Below, in pieces: positions 26,204-36,831 of a DNA stretch of 64,000 nt. The notes below the pieces were generated by a model. It was not told the DNA's origin, did no database searches, and worked only from the letters and a program-made list of their open reading frames with translations. The first letter of the stretch is position 1. Every line of letters begins with the position of its first letter. Made by a program: the position numbers and the translations under genes. Origin of the DNA: Pelagerythrobacter rhizovicinus (GTDB taxonomy: Bacteria > Pseudomonadota > Alphaproteobacteria > Sphingomonadales > Sphingomonadaceae). The stretch lies in assembly GCF_004135625.1 (NCBI RefSeq), contig NZ_SDPV01000002.1, forward strand, positions 62,001 through 126,000, in the 5' to 3' direction.

Positions 26204-27153
26204 CATTCCGCGGCGAGCGGGAGCGCTCCGTCCCGCCCGAGCGCAGCGACGGCGTCGCCGAGTTCACGGACGAGGCCGGTCAGCAGGCGTGTGACCGCAG
26301 GCATGCGGGCAGACGCTTCGGCAAGGCGCGCATCGAGATAGCTCGAGCGGCACACCTCCAGTTGCAGGGCATGGATGCCTCGCGCAGGCGCGCCGTGCCG
26401 ATCGAGAATATAGCTGCCGGCGTAGGGGCGGTTGTGCGCAGTGCGCCGCTCGAAGCGTGCGAAGTACCCGAGGCCCTGCGCCGCAAGCGCATGATCGCAC
26501 GATGCGCCAAAACGATCGCCGAGCACGAACTCGGCCGTGCGATCGCCCGGGAACCTGGGACGGAGCGGCGGCATCGAGTGAATGTCGATCAACAGCACTG
26601 CGCCCCACCGATCGCGCAAGGTTTCCAGAGCGCCCGCGAGGTGCGCGTGATAAGGCCGGTGAATCCCGTCTATGCGCGCCTGGAGCGCACTATGCGTGAT
26701 CGGCCTCTTCCATATCTCGCCCAGCCCGCCAAGCCGTCGCGGCACAAGGCCGAGGCCGCTCCGAGAGCGCCGGTTGAGCGCGGAATGCGGCGTCTTCCGT
26801 GACGCACCGCCCGCCACCATCGACCAGTCCATGTCGTCGCACGCGCGATTGAGGTCGAGCATGGCCCGCGGCGCGTGCGCGACCAGCAGCGCGGCTCCCG
26901 TCGCCGCCGCAATCTCGCGCGCGAGCAGGTCGGTGAAGCGGTCCTCCAGTCGCATGGCGCTGTATTCGGGATCGCGCATGCATTCCAGCACCGCCGCAGG
27001 ATAGCAGCGACCGGCGTGCGGCGCCGCAATCAGCACCGGTATTGGAGTGCCCCCGGGCATTTCGAGCGTGAACGCCGGATTGTCGGTGTCGGGGATCGCC
27101 CCGCCCGAGATCCGCTCCCCGCGCCCGCTGGAATCGCGCTCGTCCATTCGCAT
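26203..27153 (-). CDS. N-formylglutamate amidohydrolase family protein
   Basis: A 316-residue predicted metallo-hydrolase of the FGase family (PF05013). Family features are the PVLIAAPHAGRCYP start with a metal-binding His, LVAHAPRAMLDLNR, LLIDIHSMPP and the ALQLEVCRSSYLD segment. N-formylglutamate is a histidine-degradation product, but no other hut genes are nearby, so the true substrate may differ. Next to cpdR, divergently arranged; that neighbour pair recurs in alphaproteobacteria from memory. Confidence 0.85.
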   Translation of the reverse strand: MRMDERDSSGRGERISGGAIPDTDNPAFTLEMPGGTPIPVLIAAPHAGRCYPAAVLECMRDPEYSAMRLEDRFTDLLAREIAAATGAALLVAHAPRAMLDLNRACDDMDWSMVAGGASRKTPHSALNRRSRSGLGLVPRRLGGLGEIWKRPITHSALQARIDGIHRPYHAHLAGALETLRDRWGAVLLIDIHSMPPLRPRFPGDRTAEFVLGDRFGASCDHALAAQGLGYFARFERRTAHNRPYAGSYILDRHGAPARGIHALQLEVCRSSYLDARLAEASARMPAVTRLLTGLVRELGDAVAALGRDGALPLAAE

Positions 27154-27243
27154 CCTTGCTGGACCGTTAGCGATGATGTGTCAAAGCAGGGCAGTATCGG
27201 CAAGACGAAAGATTTCTTAAGCCGGCGCCGTTATGGGGCGGCC

Positions 27244-27633
27244 ATGAGCGAACGCAACGGCCTCAGAGTGCTCCTCGCCGAAGACGAGGATGCAATGCGC
27301 GGTTATCTCGCCCGTGCGCTGGAAAATGCCGGCTACGAAGTGACGGCCGTCGATCGTGGAACCAAAGCCGTTCCGCTGCTCGAATCGCAGCATTTCGACC
27401 TCCTCCTGTCCGACATTGTCATGCCGGAGATGGACGGAATCGAACTGGCGCAGCGTTGCAGCGACGTCAGCCCGCGGACCAAGGTGATGTTCATCACCGG
27501 ATTCGCCGCTGTGACCCTGCGCGTCAGCCGCGAGCAGCCACAGGCGAAAGTACTCTCGAAGCCTTTCCATCTGCGCGACCTCGTGCTCGAGATCGAACGC
27601 GTGTTCGAAGGCCGCTTGCACGCGACCGTCTGA
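27244..27633 (+). CDS. cpdR: CpdR-type single-domain response regulator
   Basis: A 129-residue receiver domain with no output domain. The acidic pocket is E13-D14, phospho-acceptor D57 (LLLSDIVMPEMDGIELAQR), T in FITGFAAVTL and K in VLSKPFHLRDLV. This pattern, especially TKAVPLLESQHFDLLLSDIVMPE and the FHLRDLV end, is that of Caulobacter CpdR, which recruits substrates to ClpXP and is controlled by the CckA-ChpT phosphorelay. The likely kinase CckA is encoded at 41463-43907. Confidence 0.88.
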   Translation: MSERNGLRVLLAEDEDAMRGYLARALENAGYEVTAVDRGTKAVPLLESQHFDLLLSDIVMPEMDGIELAQRCSDVSPRTKVMFITGFAAVTLRVSREQPQAKVLSKPFHLRDLVLEIERVFEGRLHATV

Positions 27634-27714
27634 AGGCGACAAAGAGGCTTGCACGGCTTTGGCGCAATCGCTAGATGGCGCGCCTGCCGCTCGCCGCGGC
27701 ATATCCGATGGTGC

Positions 27715-27789
27715 GGGCGTATAGCTCAGTGGTAGAGCACCGTGTTGACATCGCGGGGGTCGGAAGTTCAATCCTTCCTACGCCCACCA
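27715..27789 (+). tRNA. tRNA-Val(GAC)
   Basis: A 75-nt cloverleaf with 7-bp acceptor GGGCGTA/TACGCCC, D-arm GCTC-AGTGGTA-GAGC, anticodon loop TTGACAT (anticodon GAC) on a CCGTG/CGCGG stem, T-arm with GTTCAATC and an encoded CCA end. The anticodon reads GUC and GUU valine codons. Confidence 0.93.
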
Positions 27790-27807
27790 TCGGCCGGCAG
27801 ACCTGCG

Positions 27808-27832
27808 AAGGGCGCGCAATGAGGCGCCTTTT
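27808..27832 (+). terminator. Probable terminator after tRNA-Val(GAC)
   Basis: AAGGGCGC and GCGCCTT form a stem with one bulged G, followed by TTTTC, 19 bases after the tRNA. Confidence 0.5.
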
Positions 27833-27970
27833 CTGCATCCCTTCCCCCCTCCGACGTACGCGCCTGCGGTGAGAAGAGGATTCGCATTCGCACGTTCCGG
27901 CAGCTTCCCTTGCGCCCTCCCCCGCCTCTGCTAAAGCCCGCGCAAACCATTCCAGACAAGTAGGGCACAC

Positions 27971-29191
27971 ATGCAGAAGATTCAGGTCAAGAACCCCATC
28001 GTCGAGCTCGACGGCGACGAGATGACGCGCATCATCTGGGAATGGATCCGCGAGCGGCTGATCCTCCCCTATCTCGATGTCGACCTGAAATACTACGACC
28101 TGTCGATCCAGAAGCGCGACGAAACCGACGACCAGATCACCGTCGACGCCGCAAACGCCATCAAGGAACATGGCGTCGGTGTGAAGTGTGCCACGATCAC
28201 GCCGGACGAGGCCCGCGTCGAGGAATTCAGCCTCAAGAAGATGTGGGTCAGCCCCAACGGCACGATCCGCAATATCCTCGGCGGCGTAGTCTTCCGTGAA
28301 CCGATCGTGATCGACAACGTGCCGCGGCTGGTGCCGGGCTGGACCGACCCGATCGTGGTTGGCCGCCACGCCTTCGGCGACCAGTATCGCGCCAAGGACA
28401 CGCTGATCCCTGGCGCGGGCAAGCTGCGCCTCGTGTTCGAAGGTGAGAACGGCGAGAAGATCGACCTCGACGTGTTCGAATTCCAGTCGAGCGGCGTCGC
28501 GATGGCGATGTACAACCTCGACGATTCGATCCGCGACTTCGCACGCGCGAGCATGAACTACGGTCTCGACCGCGGCTGGCCGGTCTACCTGTCGACCAAG
28601 AACACCATTCTCAAGAAGTACGACGGCCGCTTCAAGGACCTGTTCCAGGAGGTGTTCGATAACGAATTCAAGGACAGGTTCGACAAGGCGGGAATCACTT
28701 ACGAACACCGCCTTATCGATGACATGGTTGCCAGCGCGCTCAAGTGGAGCGGCAAGTTCGTCTGGGCCTGCAAGAACTACGACGGCGACGTCCAGTCCGA
28801 CACCGTCGCGCAAGGCTTCGGCTCGCTTGGCCTGATGACGTCGGTGCTGATGACCCCTGACGGCAAGACGGTGGAGGCCGAGGCGGCGCACGGCACCGTC
28901 ACGCGCCACTATCGCCAGCACCAGCAGGGCAAGGCGACCAGCACCAATCCGATCGCCAGCATCTTCGCATGGACCCGCGGCCTGATGTATCGTGGCAAGT
29001 TCGACGGGACGCCCGATGTGGTCAAGTTCGCCGAGACGCTGGAGCGCGTCTGCATCCAGACGGTCGAGCGCGGCCAGATGACGAAGGACCTCGCACTGCT
29101 GATCGGTCCGGACCAGAACTGGCTTACCACCGAGCAGTTCTTCGAGGCGATCGTGAACAACCTCGAAACGGAGATGGCCAACTGGGCCTGA
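27971..29191 (+). CDS. icd: NADP-dependent isocitrate dehydrogenase
   Basis: A 406-residue TCA-cycle enzyme of the eukaryote-like (type II) IDH class, recognised by the [17 protein letters not shown] start, [12 protein letters not shown] substrate loop, [20 protein letters not shown] region and [15 protein letters not shown] with the NADP-selective residues. Dimeric type II enzymes of this length are usual in alphaproteobacteria. Confidence 0.95.
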   Translation: MQKIQVKNPIVELDGDEMTRIIWEWIRERLILPYLDVDLKYYDLSIQKRDETDDQITVDAANAIKEHGVGVKCATITPDEARVEEFSLKKMWVSPNGTIRNILGGVVFREPIVIDNVPRLVPGWTDPIVVGRHAFGDQYRAKDTLIPGAGKLRLVFEGENGEKIDLDVFEFQSSGVAMAMYNLDDSIRDFARASMNYGLDRGWPVYLSTKNTILKKYDGRFKDLFQEVFDNEFKDRFDKAGITYEHRLIDDMVASALKWSGKFVWACKNYDGDVQSDTVAQGFGSLGLMTSVLMTPDGKTVEAEAAHGTVTRHYRQHQQGKATSTNPIASIFAWTRGLMYRGKFDGTPDVVKFAETLERVCIQTVERGQMTKDLALLIGPDQNWLTTEQFFEAIVNNLETEMANWA

Positions 29192-29225
29192 AACGTTTGC
29201 CCCCTTCCGTCATTGAAAGCGGGCA

Positions 29226-30905
29226 ATGACGGAAGGGGAAACGACACCAGTGGCCAGGGGACCGAAGAAGAAGCGACCAGTTCGCCGCAAGGCGTCCGAG
29301 AAGTTCGGCAAGCGGCGACTGGAGATCCGCAATGCCCGGCCCAAGGACGTGCGCGGAATCGCGGCGCTCGTGCGCCGCGTGTACGAGGACATGCCCGCTT
29401 ATACCCACGGGGAGATCCGCGGGCAGATCAACAATTTTCCCGAAGGCTGCTTCGTCGCGCTGCTCGATGAGGAAGTCGTCGGCTACTGCGCGACGATGCA
29501 GATCGCCGAGACGCTGGCGTTCCAGGATCATGACTGGGACGAGATCACCGGCAACGGCTTCGGCAGCCGTCACGATCCGACCGGGGACTGGCTCTACGGC
29601 TACGAGATGTGCGTCGACCCAAAGGTCCGCGGCGTGCGCATCGGGCGGCGGCTCTACGAGGAACGTCGCGCGCTGGCCGAGGAGCGCGATCTGACCGGCA
29701 TCGTCTTCGCCGGTCGCATGCCGAACTACCGGCGCAACAAGCGCAAGGTCGACGGGCCGGAGGATTATCTCGAGCAAGTCGTCGCCACGAAGATCCACGA
29801 TCCGGTGCTGCGGTTTCAGCTCGCCAACGGGTTCGAACCGGCGCGCGTCATGCGCGGCTACCTGCCCGAGGACAAGAAGTCCGAATCAAATGCTGTCCTG
29901 ATGGTCTGGCGCAACCCGTATGTGGAACGCGATCAGCCGGTGAAGAAGCGCCTCCCGCGCGGCGTCGAGGCGGTACGCGTCGCCACCTGCCAGCTCCAGG
30001 CGCGCGCGGTGGCCGATTACGCCGAGTTCCATCGCGCCATCGAGTATTTCGTCGATGTCGCGAGCGACTACGAGGCAGACTTCATCGTGTTTCCGGAGCT
30101 TTTCACACTCCAGTTGCTGAGCTTCGAGGAGAAGCAGCTCTCACCGGTGGAGGCGATCGAGCGGCTGTCCGAATATACCCCCCGCATCAAGGCCGATATC
30201 TCTGATATGGCGATGCGCTACAACATCAACATCGTCGCCGGTTCACATCCGACGCGCATGGACGACGGCGATATTCACAACGTGGCCTACGTCTGCCTGC
30301 GCGATGGATCGGTCCACGAGCAGGAAAAGATCCATCCGACGCCTAACGAGCGGTACTGGTGGAACATCCGCGGCGGTGACAGCATCGACGTGATCCCCAC
30401 CGACGTCGGACCGATCGGCGTGCTGATCTGCTACGACAGCGAATTCCCCGAACTCGCCCGGCGTCTCGCAGACGAAGGCGCACGTATTATCTTCGTGCCC
30501 TTCTGCACCGACAGCCGGCAGGGATACCTGCGCGTGCGCTATTGCGGACAGGCCCGCGCGATCGAAAACCAATGCTTCGTCGTGCTTTCCGGCAATGTCG
30601 GCAATCTTCCCAATGTCGGCAACATGGACATCCAGTACGCACAGAGCTGCATCCTGACGCCCTGCGACTTCCCGTTCGCGCGCGATGGCGTGGCGGCCGA
30701 GGCGAGCGAGAATGTCGAGACGCTGACGATCAGCGATATCAATCTGGCGGATCTGAGTTGGGCCCGCGCCGAAGGCACCGTGCGGAATCTCGCCGATCGA
30801 CGCTTCGATCTCTATCGGATCGAATGGGACGAAGCGGGCAAGCATCCGGGCAAGCCGCGCCCCCGGCGCGAACCACTCGGTCCATCCACCGTGGGTGGCG
30901 GCTGA
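29226..30905 (+). CDS. GNAT acetyltransferase fused to a nitrilase-type amidohydrolase
   Basis: A 559-residue two-domain protein. The N-terminal half (about 30-230) is a GNAT fold with the acetyl-CoA motif VDPKVRGVRIGRRLYEERR. The C-terminal half (about 245-530) is a carbon-nitrogen hydrolase with the triad Glu in FPELF, Lys in EKIHPTPNE and Cys in ICYDSEFPE. A basic N-terminal arm (GPKKKRPVRRKASEKFGKRR) precedes the GNAT part. Such fusions are known but substrates are uncertain; the pairing suggests acylation and deacylation of one amide substrate. Starts 34 bases after icd. Confidence 0.87.
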   Translation: MTEGETTPVARGPKKKRPVRRKASEKFGKRRLEIRNARPKDVRGIAALVRRVYEDMPAYTHGEIRGQINNFPEGCFVALLDEEVVGYCATMQIAETLAFQDHDWDEITGNGFGSRHDPTGDWLYGYEMCVDPKVRGVRIGRRLYEERRALAEERDLTGIVFAGRMPNYRRNKRKVDGPEDYLEQVVATKIHDPVLRFQLANGFEPARVMRGYLPEDKKSESNAVLMVWRNPYVERDQPVKKRLPRGVEAVRVATCQLQARAVADYAEFHRAIEYFVDVASDYEADFIVFPELFTLQLLSFEEKQLSPVEAIERLSEYTPRIKADISDMAMRYNINIVAGSHPTRMDDGDIHNVAYVCLRDGSVHEQEKIHPTPNERYWWNIRGGDSIDVIPTDVGPIGVLICYDSEFPELARRLADEGARIIFVPFCTDSRQGYLRVRYCGQARAIENQCFVVLSGNVGNLPNVGNMDIQYAQSCILTPCDFPFARDGVAAEASENVETLTISDINLADLSWARAEGTVRNLADRRFDLYRIEWDEAGKHPGKPRPRREPLGPSTVGGG

Positions 30906-31054
30906 TCCACGGGCGGGAGCGAACCCGCGGGGCTGCGGCGTCGCCGCCACGCTTCCGCCACGAGCCCGCCGGAGCGGCGCGATCGAAAGGCACATCGCAG
31001 CGACCGCCTTCTGATACCGTGACAACCGCCCGACGCGTGGTTAGGTGAGATCCG

Positions 31055-32818
31055 ATGGCCGGAGAGATCGCACCTTCCACCGCACTATCCGATGCTCTCG
31101 TCATCCTTGGTGCGGCCGGGATCGTGATCCCCGTCTTCACCCGCTTTCGCATCACGCCCGTCATCGGTTTCATCCTGATCGGCATCGCGGTCGGCCCGTT
31201 CGGGCTCGGCAAACTGATCTACGAGCATCCATGGCTCACCCACGTCACGATAAGCGACCCCGAGGCGCTGGCGCCGTTTGCCGAATTCGGGATCATCCTG
31301 CTGCTCTTCACAATAGGTCTCGAACTCTCCTTCAACCGCCTGTGGAACATGCGAAAGCTCGTCTTCGGGCTGGGCGCGCTGGAACTGACCATAATCGGAT
31401 CGTGCATTGCCATCGTGCTCTCGATGATGGGCCAATACTGGACCGGTGCGATCGGCCTCGGCCTCGCGCTGGCGATGTCGTCGACAGCGATCGTGCTCCC
31501 GATCTCGGGCACGCACACTCCGGTCGGGCGCGCCGCGCTGTCGATGCTGCTGTTCGAGGATATCGCGATTGTCCCGATCATCTTCCTGCTCGGCGCAATG
31601 GCGCCCAACGCCCAGGCGGAAGGATGGGAAGGCCTCCTCGACACATTGTGGAAAGGCGGGCTCGTGATCCTGGCCCTGCTCGTGATCGGACGGCTCGCCC
31701 TGCCTCGCCTGTTCGCGCAGGCCGCCCGGACCAAGAGTCCCGAATTGTTTCTCGCTGCGAGCCTGCTGGTCGTGATCGGCGCGAGCCTCGCGACGGCCGT
31801 CGTCGGTCTTTCACCGATCGTCGGCGCACTGATCGCCGGGCTGCTGATCGCGGAGACCGAGTATCATGGGGAAGTCGAAGCGATTATCGAACCCTTCAAA
31901 GGCTTGGCGCTCGGTATTTTCCTGATCACCGTGGGGATGAGCATCGACCTCGCGACGATCTGGGAAAACCTCCCCGCGATCGCGCTCGCGGTGGTCCTGG
32001 TGCTGGGTTTCAAGACGCTGGTCACCGGCCTTCTGCTGCGTCTCATGGGCGCGCGCCGGAGCACGGCCGCGGAAACGGGCATGCTGATGGCCAGCCCTTC
32101 GGAAACGACGCTGATCGTGCTCGCGGCCGCAACCTCGGCGCTGCTGATCCAGCCGGGCACCGCGCAGTTCTGGCAGATCGTCACTGCCATCGGGCTCACG
32201 GTCACCCCGATACTGGCGAAAGTGGGGCGGGCGATCGCCAGGCGGATCGATAGCGCGCCGGAGCTTCCGCCCGAGTACAGCGAGGATCCGCGCGTGATCG
32301 TCGTTGGATCCGGTCGTGTCGGTCGGCTGGTGGCCGACATGCTGACCGTGCACGGCAAGCCCTACATCGCGCTCGATTCCGATGCCGACCTGGTCGATCG
32401 TGCGAAGCGCGACGGCTACCGCGTTCTGTATGGCGATGCCGCGCGCCGGGATGCGCTGGAGCGGGTGGGGCTGAAGAATGCGCTTGCCGTGGTTCTGACC
32501 ATGGACGAGCCGGTTCTCGTCCAGCGGCTCGTGCAGAAGATCCGCAGGCAGAACCCCGAACTGCTGATCGTCGCGCGTGCGCGGGATACAGCCCACGCCG
32601 CCGAGCTCTATCGCGCTGGCGCCAGCCATGCCGTGCCCGAGACCCTGGAAAGCTCACTGCAACTGTCCGAAGCGGTGCTCACCGATATCGGCGTCGCCGT
32701 CGGGCCGGTCATTGCCTCGATCCACGAGAAGCGCGACCAGTTTCGCGAACAGATCCGGCAAGAAGGCGCACTCGAGCACAAGCCCAAGCTGCGGACGGGC
32801 CCCGCCGAAGCCCGCTGA
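31055..32818 (+). CDS. CPA2-family monovalent cation:proton antiporter (KefB/YbaL type)
   Basis: A 587-residue inner-membrane protein. About 12 TM segments occupy residues 15-390, including the CPA2 ion-site region (FGIILLLFTIGLELSF and LFEDIAIVP). A cytosolic TrkA-N/Rossmann domain follows (about 410-520, VIVVGSGRVGRLVADML), binding nucleotide to gate K+/H+ flux. No glutathione-type ancillary gene (kefG) is adjacent. Ion selectivity is inferred. Confidence 0.9.
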   Translation: MAGEIAPSTALSDALVILGAAGIVIPVFTRFRITPVIGFILIGIAVGPFGLGKLIYEHPWLTHVTISDPEALAPFAEFGIILLLFTIGLELSFNRLWNMRKLVFGLGALELTIIGSCIAIVLSMMGQYWTGAIGLGLALAMSSTAIVLPISGTHTPVGRAALSMLLFEDIAIVPIIFLLGAMAPNAQAEGWEGLLDTLWKGGLVILALLVIGRLALPRLFAQAARTKSPELFLAASLLVVIGASLATAVVGLSPIVGALIAGLLIAETEYHGEVEAIIEPFKGLALGIFLITVGMSIDLATIWENLPAIALAVVLVLGFKTLVTGLLLRLMGARRSTAAETGMLMASPSETTLIVLAAATSALLIQPGTAQFWQIVTAIGLTVTPILAKVGRAIARRIDSAPELPPEYSEDPRVIVVGSGRVGRLVADMLTVHGKPYIALDSDADLVDRAKRDGYRVLYGDAARRDALERVGLKNALAVVLTMDEPVLVQRLVQKIRRQNPELLIVARARDTAHAAELYRAGASHAVPETLESSLQLSEAVLTDIGVAVGPVIASIHEKRDQFREQIRQEGALEHKPKLRTGPAEAR

Positions 32819-32839
32819 ACCCGCGCACGCACGGATTTT

Positions 32840-32864
32840 TGAACTCTCGCCCGCTCCATGCGTT
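32840..32864 (+). promoter_or_regulatory. Candidate EcfG-type stress promoter
   Basis: TGAAC-N16-CGTT matches GGAAC-N16-CGTT at eight of nine positions and sits 23 bases before the following small gene. Confidence 0.55.
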
Positions 32865-32886
32865 GAGTGTTGAAAGGAGAGTTCAG

Positions 32887-33057
32887 ATGACCGACCGAGA
32901 TCCCGCCAAGCCCGAGACGAACGAGGAAAAGTTCAAGCCGCAAAACGTGGCCGAAGACCAGAAGCGCGACGCCGACAAGCCGGCCGACACTGGCGGACGC
33001 GACCTTCCCCGCGGAAGCGAACCCGAGACGCGCGGTTCCAGCGGCCTCCGCCGGTAA
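32887..33057 (+). CDS. Small hydrophilic protein, probable stress protein
   Basis: A 56-residue highly charged protein, MTDRDPAKPETNEEKFKPQN..., without hydrophobic segments and likely disordered. AAGGAGAG lies six to eight bases before the ATG and an EcfG-like promoter precedes it. It is convergent with alaS, six bases apart. No family recognised. A functional analogue by layout is the gene at 21261-21419. Confidence 0.7.
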   Translation: MTDRDPAKPETNEEKFKPQNVAEDQKRDADKPADTGGRDLPRGSEPETRGSSGLRR

Positions 33058-33063
33058 GGAGCG

Positions 33064-35730
33064 TCAGGCGGACACCGTCTCCGCCAAAGCAGTCTTGACG
33101 GCGGCGACGGCGTCGTCCGCCTTCGCGCCGTCGGGCCCGCCGCCTTGCGCCATGTCCGCACGGCCGCCGCCGCCCTTGCCGCCCAGCGCCTCGACGCCCT
33201 TGCGCACGAGCGCGATGGCATCGAACCGGCCGGTGAGGTCGTCGGTCACGCCCACGGCGATCGCCGCCCGTCCGTCATTGACCGCGACCGCGGCCGCAAC
33301 GCCGGAGCCGAGACGCTTCTTCGCCTCGTCCAGCAGTCCGCGCAGTTCCTTGGGGTCCAGCCCCTGGAGCACCTGGCCGGAGAACTTCACGCCGCCCACG
33401 TCCTCGTCGGCGGGTCCCTGCGCAGCAGCGCCGCCGCCGCCGAGCGCGAGTTGCTTCTTCGCTTCAGCGAGTTCGCGTTCGAGCCGCTTGCGTTCCTCAA
33501 CCAGAGCGGCGACGCGCGCCTCGACTTCTTCGGGAGCAGCCTTGATCGTGCCTGCGACGGCTTTCAGTGCCTCTTCGCGGCCGACCAGCCACTGGCGCGC
33601 GGCTTCGCCGGTCAGCGCCTCGATCCGGCGAATTCCCGAAGAAACCGCACTTTCCGAAACGATGCGGAACAGGCCGATGTCGCCGGTCGCGCGTACGTGC
33701 GTGCCGCCGCACAGCTCGACCGAGTATTGGCGCGTGCCGTCGGCCTTGCGGCCCATCGAGAGGACGCGCACTTCGTCGCCGTATTTCTCGCCGAACAGCG
33801 CCAGCGCCCCGGCCGCGACGGCGTCGTCGGGGCTCATCAGACGCGTCGCGACTTCCTCGTTCGCGCGGATTTCGGCGTTCACCTCCGCCTCGATCGCGGC
33901 AATGTCCTCGTCGGTAAGCGGTTTGGGGTGCGAGAAATCGAAGCGGAACCGGTCCGCCGCGACCAGCGAGCCCTTCTGCGTCACATGGTCGCCGAGCCGG
34001 TTGCGCAGCGCGGCGTGGACGAGGTGGGTCGCCGAATGGTTCGCCCGGATCTGGTCACGCCGTTCGGCGTCGACGGTCAGGTGCACGCTGTCGCCGACGG
34101 CGATCTTGCCAGCCTCGATCCGCCCGTGATGCGCGTGCAGCCGGCCCAGTGGCTTGGACGTGTCGGTGACCGCGATCCGCAGCCCCTCTGGCGTCCAGAT
34201 CGTCCCGGAATCGCCGCTTTGCCCGCCGCTCTCGCCATAGAACGGGGTCTGGTTGGTCAGCACCACGACCTCGTCCCCCGCGTTCGCTGATTCGACCTCG
34301 GCGCCGTCGCGGACGATCGCGATGACGCGGCCCTCGCCCTCCGTGGCGGAATAGCCGGTGAACTCGGTGCTGCCCTCGCGCTCGGCGATGTCGAACCACA
34401 ATTCGCTGTCGGCGGCCTGGCCCGAACCCTTCCACGCGGCGCGGGCGGCCTGCTTCTGGCGCTCCATCGCCGCTTCGAATCCGGCACGGTCGACTCCGAT
34501 GCCGCGCTCGCGCAGAGCATCTTCGGTGAGGTCGTAGGGGAAGCCGTAGGTGTCGTAGAGCTTGAATGCCGTCTCGCCTTCGAGTTCGCCACCTTCGCCC
34601 AGTCCAGCGGTTTCTTCGTCGAGCAGGCGCAGACCCTTGTCGAGCGTGCGGCGGAACTGTGTCTCCTCGCGCTCGAGCACTTCCTCGATCAGGGCCTGGC
34701 CGCGCTGGAGTTCGGGATAGGCCTGGCCCATTTCGGTAACGAGCGCGGGCACGAGGCGGTGCATCAGCGGCTGCTCGGCGCCGAGCAGGTGCGCATGGCG
34801 CATCGCGCGGCGCATGATGCGGCGCAGGACATAGCCGCGCCCCTCGTTCGACGGCAGCACCCCGTCAGCCAGCAGGAAACCGCTGGAGCGCAGGTGGTCG
34901 GCGATCACGCGGTGGCTGGCGCGGCGCTCGCCCTCGGCAGGTACTCCGGTCAGGCTCTCGCTCGCGGCGATCAGGACCTTGAAGGTATCGATGTCGTAGT
35001 TGTCGTGCACACCCTGCATGACGGCGGCGATGCGCTCCAGGCCCATGCCGGTGTCGATGCTCGGCTTGGGCAACTCGGTGCGCGAGCCGTCAGCCGACTG
35101 CTCGAACTGCATGAACACGAGGTTCCAGATCTCGATGAAGCGGTCGCCGTCCTCGTCGGGCGAGCCCGGAGGGCCGCCGGGAATGTGCTCGCCGTGATCG
35201 TAGAAGATCTCGCTGCACGGTCCGCAAGGGCCGGTGTCGCCCATCGACCAGAAGTTGTCGCTCGTCGCTATGCGGATGATCCGCTCTTCGGGCAGGCCCG
35301 AGATCTTGCGCCACAGGTCGAACGCCTCGTCGTCGGTGTGATAGACGGTGGCGGTGAGCTTCTCGGGCGCGAGACCCCATTCCTTCGTCAGCAGGGTCCA
35401 GGCGTGTTCGATCGCCTGTTCCTTGAAGTAGTCGCCGAACGAGAAATTGCCCAGCATCTCGAAGAACGTGTGATGCCGCGCGGTGTAGCCGACGTTGTCG
35501 AGATCGTTGTGCTTGCCCCCGGCGCGCACGCATTTCTGGCTCGACACGGCGGTCGATGCAGGCGGCGTCTCGAGACCGGTGAACACATTCTTGAACGGAA
35601 CCATGCCGGCGTTCACGAACATCAGCGTGGGATCGTTGTACGGCACAAGCGGCGCACTCGGCACCGGCGCGTGGCCGGCACGCGCGAAATAGTCGATAAA
35701 GGACCGGCGAACGTCGTTGGTCGAAATCAT
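33064..35730 (-). CDS. alaS: Alanyl-tRNA synthetase
   Basis: An 888-residue class II synthetase. The catalytic core has [17 protein letters not shown] and [13 protein letters not shown]. The editing domain zinc/catalytic residues are in [12 protein letters not shown] and [14 protein letters not shown] coiled-coil ([26 protein letters not shown]) and C-Ala domain with GGKGGGG follow. Full length for the family. Lies one gene away from recA, a conserved linkage. Confidence 0.97.
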   Translation of the reverse strand: MISTNDVRRSFIDYFARAGHAPVPSAPLVPYNDPTLMFVNAGMVPFKNVFTGLETPPASTAVSSQKCVRAGGKHNDLDNVGYTARHHTFFEMLGNFSFGDYFKEQAIEHAWTLLTKEWGLAPEKLTATVYHTDDEAFDLWRKISGLPEERIIRIATSDNFWSMGDTGPCGPCSEIFYDHGEHIPGGPPGSPDEDGDRFIEIWNLVFMQFEQSADGSRTELPKPSIDTGMGLERIAAVMQGVHDNYDIDTFKVLIAASESLTGVPAEGERRASHRVIADHLRSSGFLLADGVLPSNEGRGYVLRRIMRRAMRHAHLLGAEQPLMHRLVPALVTEMGQAYPELQRGQALIEEVLEREETQFRRTLDKGLRLLDEETAGLGEGGELEGETAFKLYDTYGFPYDLTEDALRERGIGVDRAGFEAAMERQKQAARAAWKGSGQAADSELWFDIAEREGSTEFTGYSATEGEGRVIAIVRDGAEVESANAGDEVVVLTNQTPFYGESGGQSGDSGTIWTPEGLRIAVTDTSKPLGRLHAHHGRIEAGKIAVGDSVHLTVDAERRDQIRANHSATHLVHAALRNRLGDHVTQKGSLVAADRFRFDFSHPKPLTDEDIAAIEAEVNAEIRANEEVATRLMSPDDAVAAGALALFGEKYGDEVRVLSMGRKADGTRQYSVELCGGTHVRATGDIGLFRIVSESAVSSGIRRIEALTGEAARQWLVGREEALKAVAGTIKAAPEEVEARVAALVEERKRLERELAEAKKQLALGGGGAAAQGPADEDVGGVKFSGQVLQGLDPKELRGLLDEAKKRLGSGVAAAVAVNDGRAAIAVGVTDDLTGRFDAIALVRKGVEALGGKGGGGRADMAQGGGPDGAKADDAVAAVKTALAETVSA

Positions 35731-35802
35731 GCAGCGCAGTTAGTTGCTGGAGCGCGGTGCGACAAGCGGATTAAGGCGCATTCCCCCAGGCGAAGCGGGC
35801 GA

Positions 35803-36633
35803 TCAGCGCGCGGGCGCGCGCGCCGTGACCAGCCAGGCGCCCGCTTGCGGCGCGACCCGGCCGTTCTCGAGATGATCGCGCAGGAACCCGCGTAGCCGCT
35901 CGATGAACGCAGCACGTTCGTGCTCCTCCATCTGCGCCGCGGCGCGTGCGGCCGGGCCGATGACGAGGAAGTATGAGAGCGCGTCTTCGACCGGATCGTC
36001 GCCCGTCCCGGCGACATACGGAAAATCGACCGCTTCGAACGTCACGTCGCGCCAGCCCGCTTCGGTGAGAATGCGCTCGACGTACGCCTTGTCGGCGAAA
36101 GCAAAAGGGCCGGGCTCGCCGGGTGGCGGTGGCGCGCCCAACCCCGGAGGCAGCAGCGCAGCAAGCCCGCTCGCCCATGCATTTTCCGACGGATCGCGGA
36201 AACAGGTGAAGATGAGCCGCGCATCCGCTGCTGCGACGTCGGCTAAATGGGCGAAAGCCGCGGCCGGCTCGGGAAAGAACATCACGCCGTGCCGCGATAC
36301 GAGGAGATCGGGGACGAAGCCGGTACGCGTCCAGCGCGCGGCGTCGCCCAGTTCGAAAGCGAGGTTCGGCAAATCCGCGCCCCGCACCCGGGCCGCGGTG
36401 AGGAGTTCGTCGCTGACGTCGACTCCGATCACCTGTGCGCCGGGATTGGCGCGAGCGAGTGCAAGCGAGACTTCGCCCGCCCCGCAGCCGATGTCGAGCG
36501 CTTGCGCAAAGGTAGCATCCGTCGCGGCGCCCAACAGGCGTTCGGTCAAAGCCGCAAAGCTGCGGTCGGTGCGCTGCCACTCGGCCGCCCAGGTGCGCCC
36601 GACCCGCCCTTCCCATTCTGCCTGGTCCGTCAT
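35803..36633 (-). CDS. Class I SAM-dependent methyltransferase
   Basis: A 276-residue methyltransferase. SAM motif I is LDIGCGAGEVSLALARANP, motif II IGVDVSDELL and the post-motif LLVSRHGVMFFPEPAAAFAHLADV. Substrate unknown. It sits between recA and alaS on the same strand, an apparent insertion in the usual recA-alaS linkage. Confidence 0.85.
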   Translation of the reverse strand: MTDQAEWEGRVGRTWAAEWQRTDRSFAALTERLLGAATDATFAQALDIGCGAGEVSLALARANPGAQVIGVDVSDELLTAARVRGADLPNLAFELGDAARWTRTGFVPDLLVSRHGVMFFPEPAAAFAHLADVAAADARLIFTCFRDPSENAWASGLAALLPPGLGAPPPPGEPGPFAFADKAYVERILTEAGWRDVTFEAVDFPYVAGTGDDPVEDALSYFLVIGPAARAAAQMEEHERAAFIERLRGFLRDHLENGRVAPQAGAWLVTARAPAR

Positions 36634-36831
36634 GGATGCTCACTCCTCGTTCGCGGCCCGACTCGGCGTGGCGCAGCCCGAGCGCGGACGACGCCCGCCT
36701 GGTCAGGGCGAAGCATCCCTATCGCAGCAGGCCTTCCGGCCAAAAGAGAAACCGGCGCGGCCCCGTATGGATGCGCGCGCCGGTCTCCCGCTTTCCCGGG
36801 CGCCCTGCGGCACCCGCTTGAGGCCATGATG

